40,825 nt of DNA, from contig JAJBVP010000071.1 of assembly GCA_020859755.1 (NCBI GenBank), forward strand, positions 1 to 40,825. Direction: 5' to 3'. The stretch is from Bacteroidales bacterium. Its GTDB lineage: Bacteria; Bacteroidota; Bacteroidia; Bacteroidales; Muribaculaceae. Within the stretch, counting starts at the first letter, position 1, and each line of letters opens with the position of its first letter. Under the pieces are notes generated by a model. It had not been told where the DNA came from, ran no database searches, and saw only the letters and a program-made list of their open reading frames with translations. This document shows positions 38,447 through 40,825 of this stretch, in pieces. The position numbers were made by a program, and so were the translations under genes.

Positions 38447-40795
38447 ATGAAACGTCATTACCAGATACTACTGTCGCTGCTCGCCTCCACCCTGGTCGCC
38501 ACCATGCTGCCGCCGCAAGCCAGGGCCGCTGCCGACCCCATCGGCCTTTACGGCATGAAGTCGATGATGGTGTACCTCAACGACGGACGTTGCGCGGGTT
38601 TCCTCGACGTGGAGGTCGATTCAGTCACCTTCTCCCGCGTCGACTCCCAAGGCGTGGAGCATTACCGCTACGTGACCCAGTGCTTCCACACCCGCGACTC
38701 GGTGTACCGCTACGCCATAGCCGACATCGACTCGGTGAGGATGCTTCCGGCCGAGCGCGTCTACAACCCCCGAGTGAAGCCCCTCGACAGCGAGCTGCTC
38801 CCTTATTTCCGCGCCTACGACGACTCACAACGTATCATCACCTTTAAGCTGTCAACCCCGCAGAGCCTGTTGCCACAGGTGGGCGACATCGTCTACGCCC
38901 CCTATTTCACCGAGGGACTGCCATGCGGTTTCGCCGGCGAGGTGACTCAGGTAAAACGCACCGACGCCGGGTATAAGGCAGTGTGCGACGCCCCCGTGGA
39001 GGAGCTTACCGACGTGTTCAGCCGCCTGCAGGTGGTGGCCCAGCTCGCCCAGGTGACCGACGCCGACGGCAACCCCCAGGAAGTGGTCCTTACCTCCTCC
39101 CCGGCCCCCGAGGGCTACCAACCCGACGCCCAGGCCACGGCCCTGCGCTCCCGCCTGCTCCAGCGCCACAATGCCCGCGCCAACTCATCCCAGGGCCGGC
39201 CCCTCAGCCCCAAGGCCGACTTGAGTGAGGACGGTAAGCTCACCCCGGTGGCAGGCGATTACGACGACTTCGTGGAGATATTCACCTACAACCCCTCCAC
39301 CCACGGCGCCTTCACCATCGACCCAACCTTAATTTATGAGGTGACATGGGATCCATGCTTCATCAATCCCGCTTTCGACCTCTCCCTCAAGCTTGAATAC
39401 CAATCCAAGCTCGAGTGCGACCTCGAGCTCTTCCAATCCAAAACCCGCAATTTCTTCAAAATCACCCAAGGCACCCGCGTCACTTATGGCATAGAGGCCA
39501 AGGTAGATGTCAATTTCGGCGTCCTCCCCCCCGACTACGACCGCAAGAGCGGCTACAAGGATAAGAAAATCGACATTATCAAATCCACCTCCGACGCCTG
39601 CGAGTACACCTTCCAAAAGGATTACTCCATCGGCGCAATCCCCATGGTGCTCACCCTGCATCCCGCCCAGTTCCAGTTCCAGCTCACCAACTACGCCAAC
39701 TTCAACTTCACCCTCCCGAGCCAGACGTCGACCGTATCTTCCACCATCCAATACGTCAACGGCGAGCTTACTTACTCCCACAACGACCCAGCCAAGGAGT
39801 CCGACTCATCTTTCAAGGGCACATTCCAGGGAGAGATTTCCGGGAACATCAACTTCAACTGGAAGCCCCAGATGAACCTTTACATCTTCAACGAGGACAT
39901 GGTGGTAATCAACTACGACATGCTCCTTGGCTCGCATATCTATGGCGACCTGCTCTATCCCGTCAACGGCATGACTGATATGGGGCTCAACTGGTACAGC
40001 AAATACAACGGTTCCAGCATCGGCTTTAGCCTTGTCGACCTTTCCCTCTCAAGCAAATTGACATTCTTAGGAAACAGCCATTCCCACACATTCTACGACG
40101 ACTCCAATTTCAACTACGGCAGCAAGTACGCCCTCCCCACCATCCAGGAAAGCGGCTGGACCCTCAACAGCTCCCTCTACGACAAGGCCACCACAAAGGG
40201 CCAGGTGGAGCTCACTGGCACACTTCTCCACCGCGAGCTCCCCTCGTCGTTGGTAAAGAACGTGAAGCTCGTGCTGTTCGACCAGACCAACACCCGCGTC
40301 ACCCCCGTGAGCGACTATTGGGACAACTTCCGCAATGGCCGTTCCCAGGCCATCTCTCGCCGATTCCAGGTGCAGCGCGGCACAGCCTATACCGCCTATG
40401 CCGCCATCCAGTTCGGCACCGGCGAGGAGGCCCTGATCGGCTCCCCGTTCGCCTTCACCCCGGGTTACACCGTGTCGATGGGCACCCCACAGCTGATCTC
40501 CAACACCAGCGCTTCCGTCCCCTTCATCATCAACGGCTGGGACGAAAACCTCGCCGACGCCAAGGTGTGCCTCGCCTACTCCAAGGAAACCGAGCTCCCC
40601 GACTACCTCGCTTACCCAGCCTGCACCACCAACAGCCTCGTAAGCTCCACCACCTACGACATTAGCAAGCTCGGCAGCAGCGACAACGGCGACTCACGCA
40701 CCTTCCCCTTGCCCCTCAACGGCCTCGACAACGATTGCACCTACTATATCTACGCCTCCCTGATCCTCGACGTGAGGTGTCCTAAAATTTCTTGA
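38447..40795 (+). CDS. Large secreted beta-rich protein, probably truncated at the right edge
   Basis: 782 aa as it stands. The signal peptide ends near residue 28 (ARAAAD). The N-terminal beta domain (about 33-105: MMVYLNDGRCAGFLDVEVDSV, then YRYAIADIDSVRML) is the same type as in the 158-aa protein. A second domain spans about 115-210. A long beta-rich region (about 272-558) has strands such as FDLSLKLEYQSKLECDLELF and FQFQLTNYANFNFTL. Two Fn3-like domains follow (about 587-675 and 680 onward). The last one breaks off after YYIYASLILD, where a final strand and any sorting tail would be expected; the last seven residues (VRCPKIS) look foreign. Begins 5 nt after the 158-aa gene. Confidence 0.82.
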   Translation: MKRHYQILLSLLASTLVATMLPPQARAAADPIGLYGMKSMMVYLNDGRCAGFLDVEVDSVTFSRVDSQGVEHYRYVTQCFHTRDSVYRYAIADIDSVRMLPAERVYNPRVKPLDSELLPYFRAYDDSQRIITFKLSTPQSLLPQVGDIVYAPYFTEGLPCGFAGEVTQVKRTDAGYKAVCDAPVEELTDVFSRLQVVAQLAQVTDADGNPQEVVLTSSPAPEGYQPDAQATALRSRLLQRHNARANSSQGRPLSPKADLSEDGKLTPVAGDYDDFVEIFTYNPSTHGAFTIDPTLIYEVTWDPCFINPAFDLSLKLEYQSKLECDLELFQSKTRNFFKITQGTRVTYGIEAKVDVNFGVLPPDYDRKSGYKDKKIDIIKSTSDACEYTFQKDYSIGAIPMVLTLHPAQFQFQLTNYANFNFTLPSQTSTVSSTIQYVNGELTYSHNDPAKESDSSFKGTFQGEISGNINFNWKPQMNLYIFNEDMVVINYDMLLGSHIYGDLLYPVNGMTDMGLNWYSKYNGSSIGFSLVDLSLSSKLTFLGNSHSHTFYDDSNFNYGSKYALPTIQESGWTLNSSLYDKATTKGQVELTGTLLHRELPSSLVKNVKLVLFDQTNTRVTPVSDYWDNFRNGRSQAISRRFQVQRGTAYTAYAAIQFGTGEEALIGSPFAFTPGYTVSMGTPQLISNTSASVPFIINGWDENLADAKVCLAYSKETELPDYLAYPACTTNSLVSSTTYDISKLGSSDNGDSRTFPLPLNGLDNDCTYYIYASLILDVRCPKIS

Positions 40796-40825
40796 CTCGG
40801 AGGACGTTAATAAATGTTGATATTC
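40776..40825. mobile_element. Possible insertion-sequence end
   Basis: From GGTGTCCT at 40776 the sequence becomes AT-rich and unlike the gene it interrupts. A GTCCT / AGGAC inverted pair (40779-40783 and 40801-40805) sits here, as is common near IS termini. No transposase is visible before the window ends, so this is only a suggestion. Confidence 0.25.

Noticed and set aside
13836..40795. Plus-strand cluster as a fimbrial (Mfa/Fim) locus
   Set aside because: No fimbrillin-type lipoproteins with donor-strand features were seen, and the giant LRR protein and Fn3 protein do not belong to such loci as I know them.

Overview
The window looks like a chromosomal segment of a gut Bacteroidales, most likely Muribaculaceae or a close relative. 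This is inferred from three things: three proteins end in type IX secretion (T9SS) C-terminal sorting tails; the promoters carry the Bacteroidetes -7 element TAnnTTTG; and there are many lipoproteins plus the AAA-like/PD-(D/E)XK ATPase typical of Bacteroides relatives. Coding DNA is GC-rich and the gaps are AT-rich. No tRNA, rRNA, CRISPR array or phage gene was seen.

Left part (1-13.3 kb) is almost all minus strand. From right to left it holds: a five-gene operon (13313 down to 8408) of secreted or lipoproteins around a DUF2207 membrane protein; a lone plus-strand AAA-like/PD-(D/E)XK protein (6820-8391); a monocistronic secreted Ser-rich SH3-like protein (5098-6570); a membrane-bound TPR/AraC-type regulator (3114-4982); and a second operon (2843 down to 22) of LemA, two lipoproteins and a TMEM43-like protein cut short near the window edge. 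The two operons look related. Both pair a LemA-associated membrane protein with small exported proteins that share a C-terminal module. Both operons and the SH3-like gene also have the same unusual promoter layout, TTTGGTC 27-28 nt upstream of TAnnTTTG.

Right part (13.8-40.8 kb) is one 27-kb plus-strand run of nine genes, all with signal peptides and none resembling an enzyme. In order: two tandem, same-architecture T9SS-sorted Ig-like proteins (1222 and 787 aa), an outer-membrane beta-barrel (595 aa), a 192-aa secreted protein, a 4182-aa giant with beta-rich and leucine-rich-repeat regions, a 774-aa fibronectin-type-III protein, a 221-aa Ig-like lipoprotein, a 158-aa T9SS-sorted protein and a 782-aa beta-rich protein that seems cut off at the right edge. 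From the barrel onward gaps are 2-9 bp, or the genes overlap. One beta module recurs five times in three of the proteins. This cluster is the best candidate for an undescribed system: a surface-displayed multi-protein assembly built around the giant protein. Its function cannot be read from sequence alone.

Both window ends appear to interrupt genes, possibly at mobile-element or assembly boundaries.
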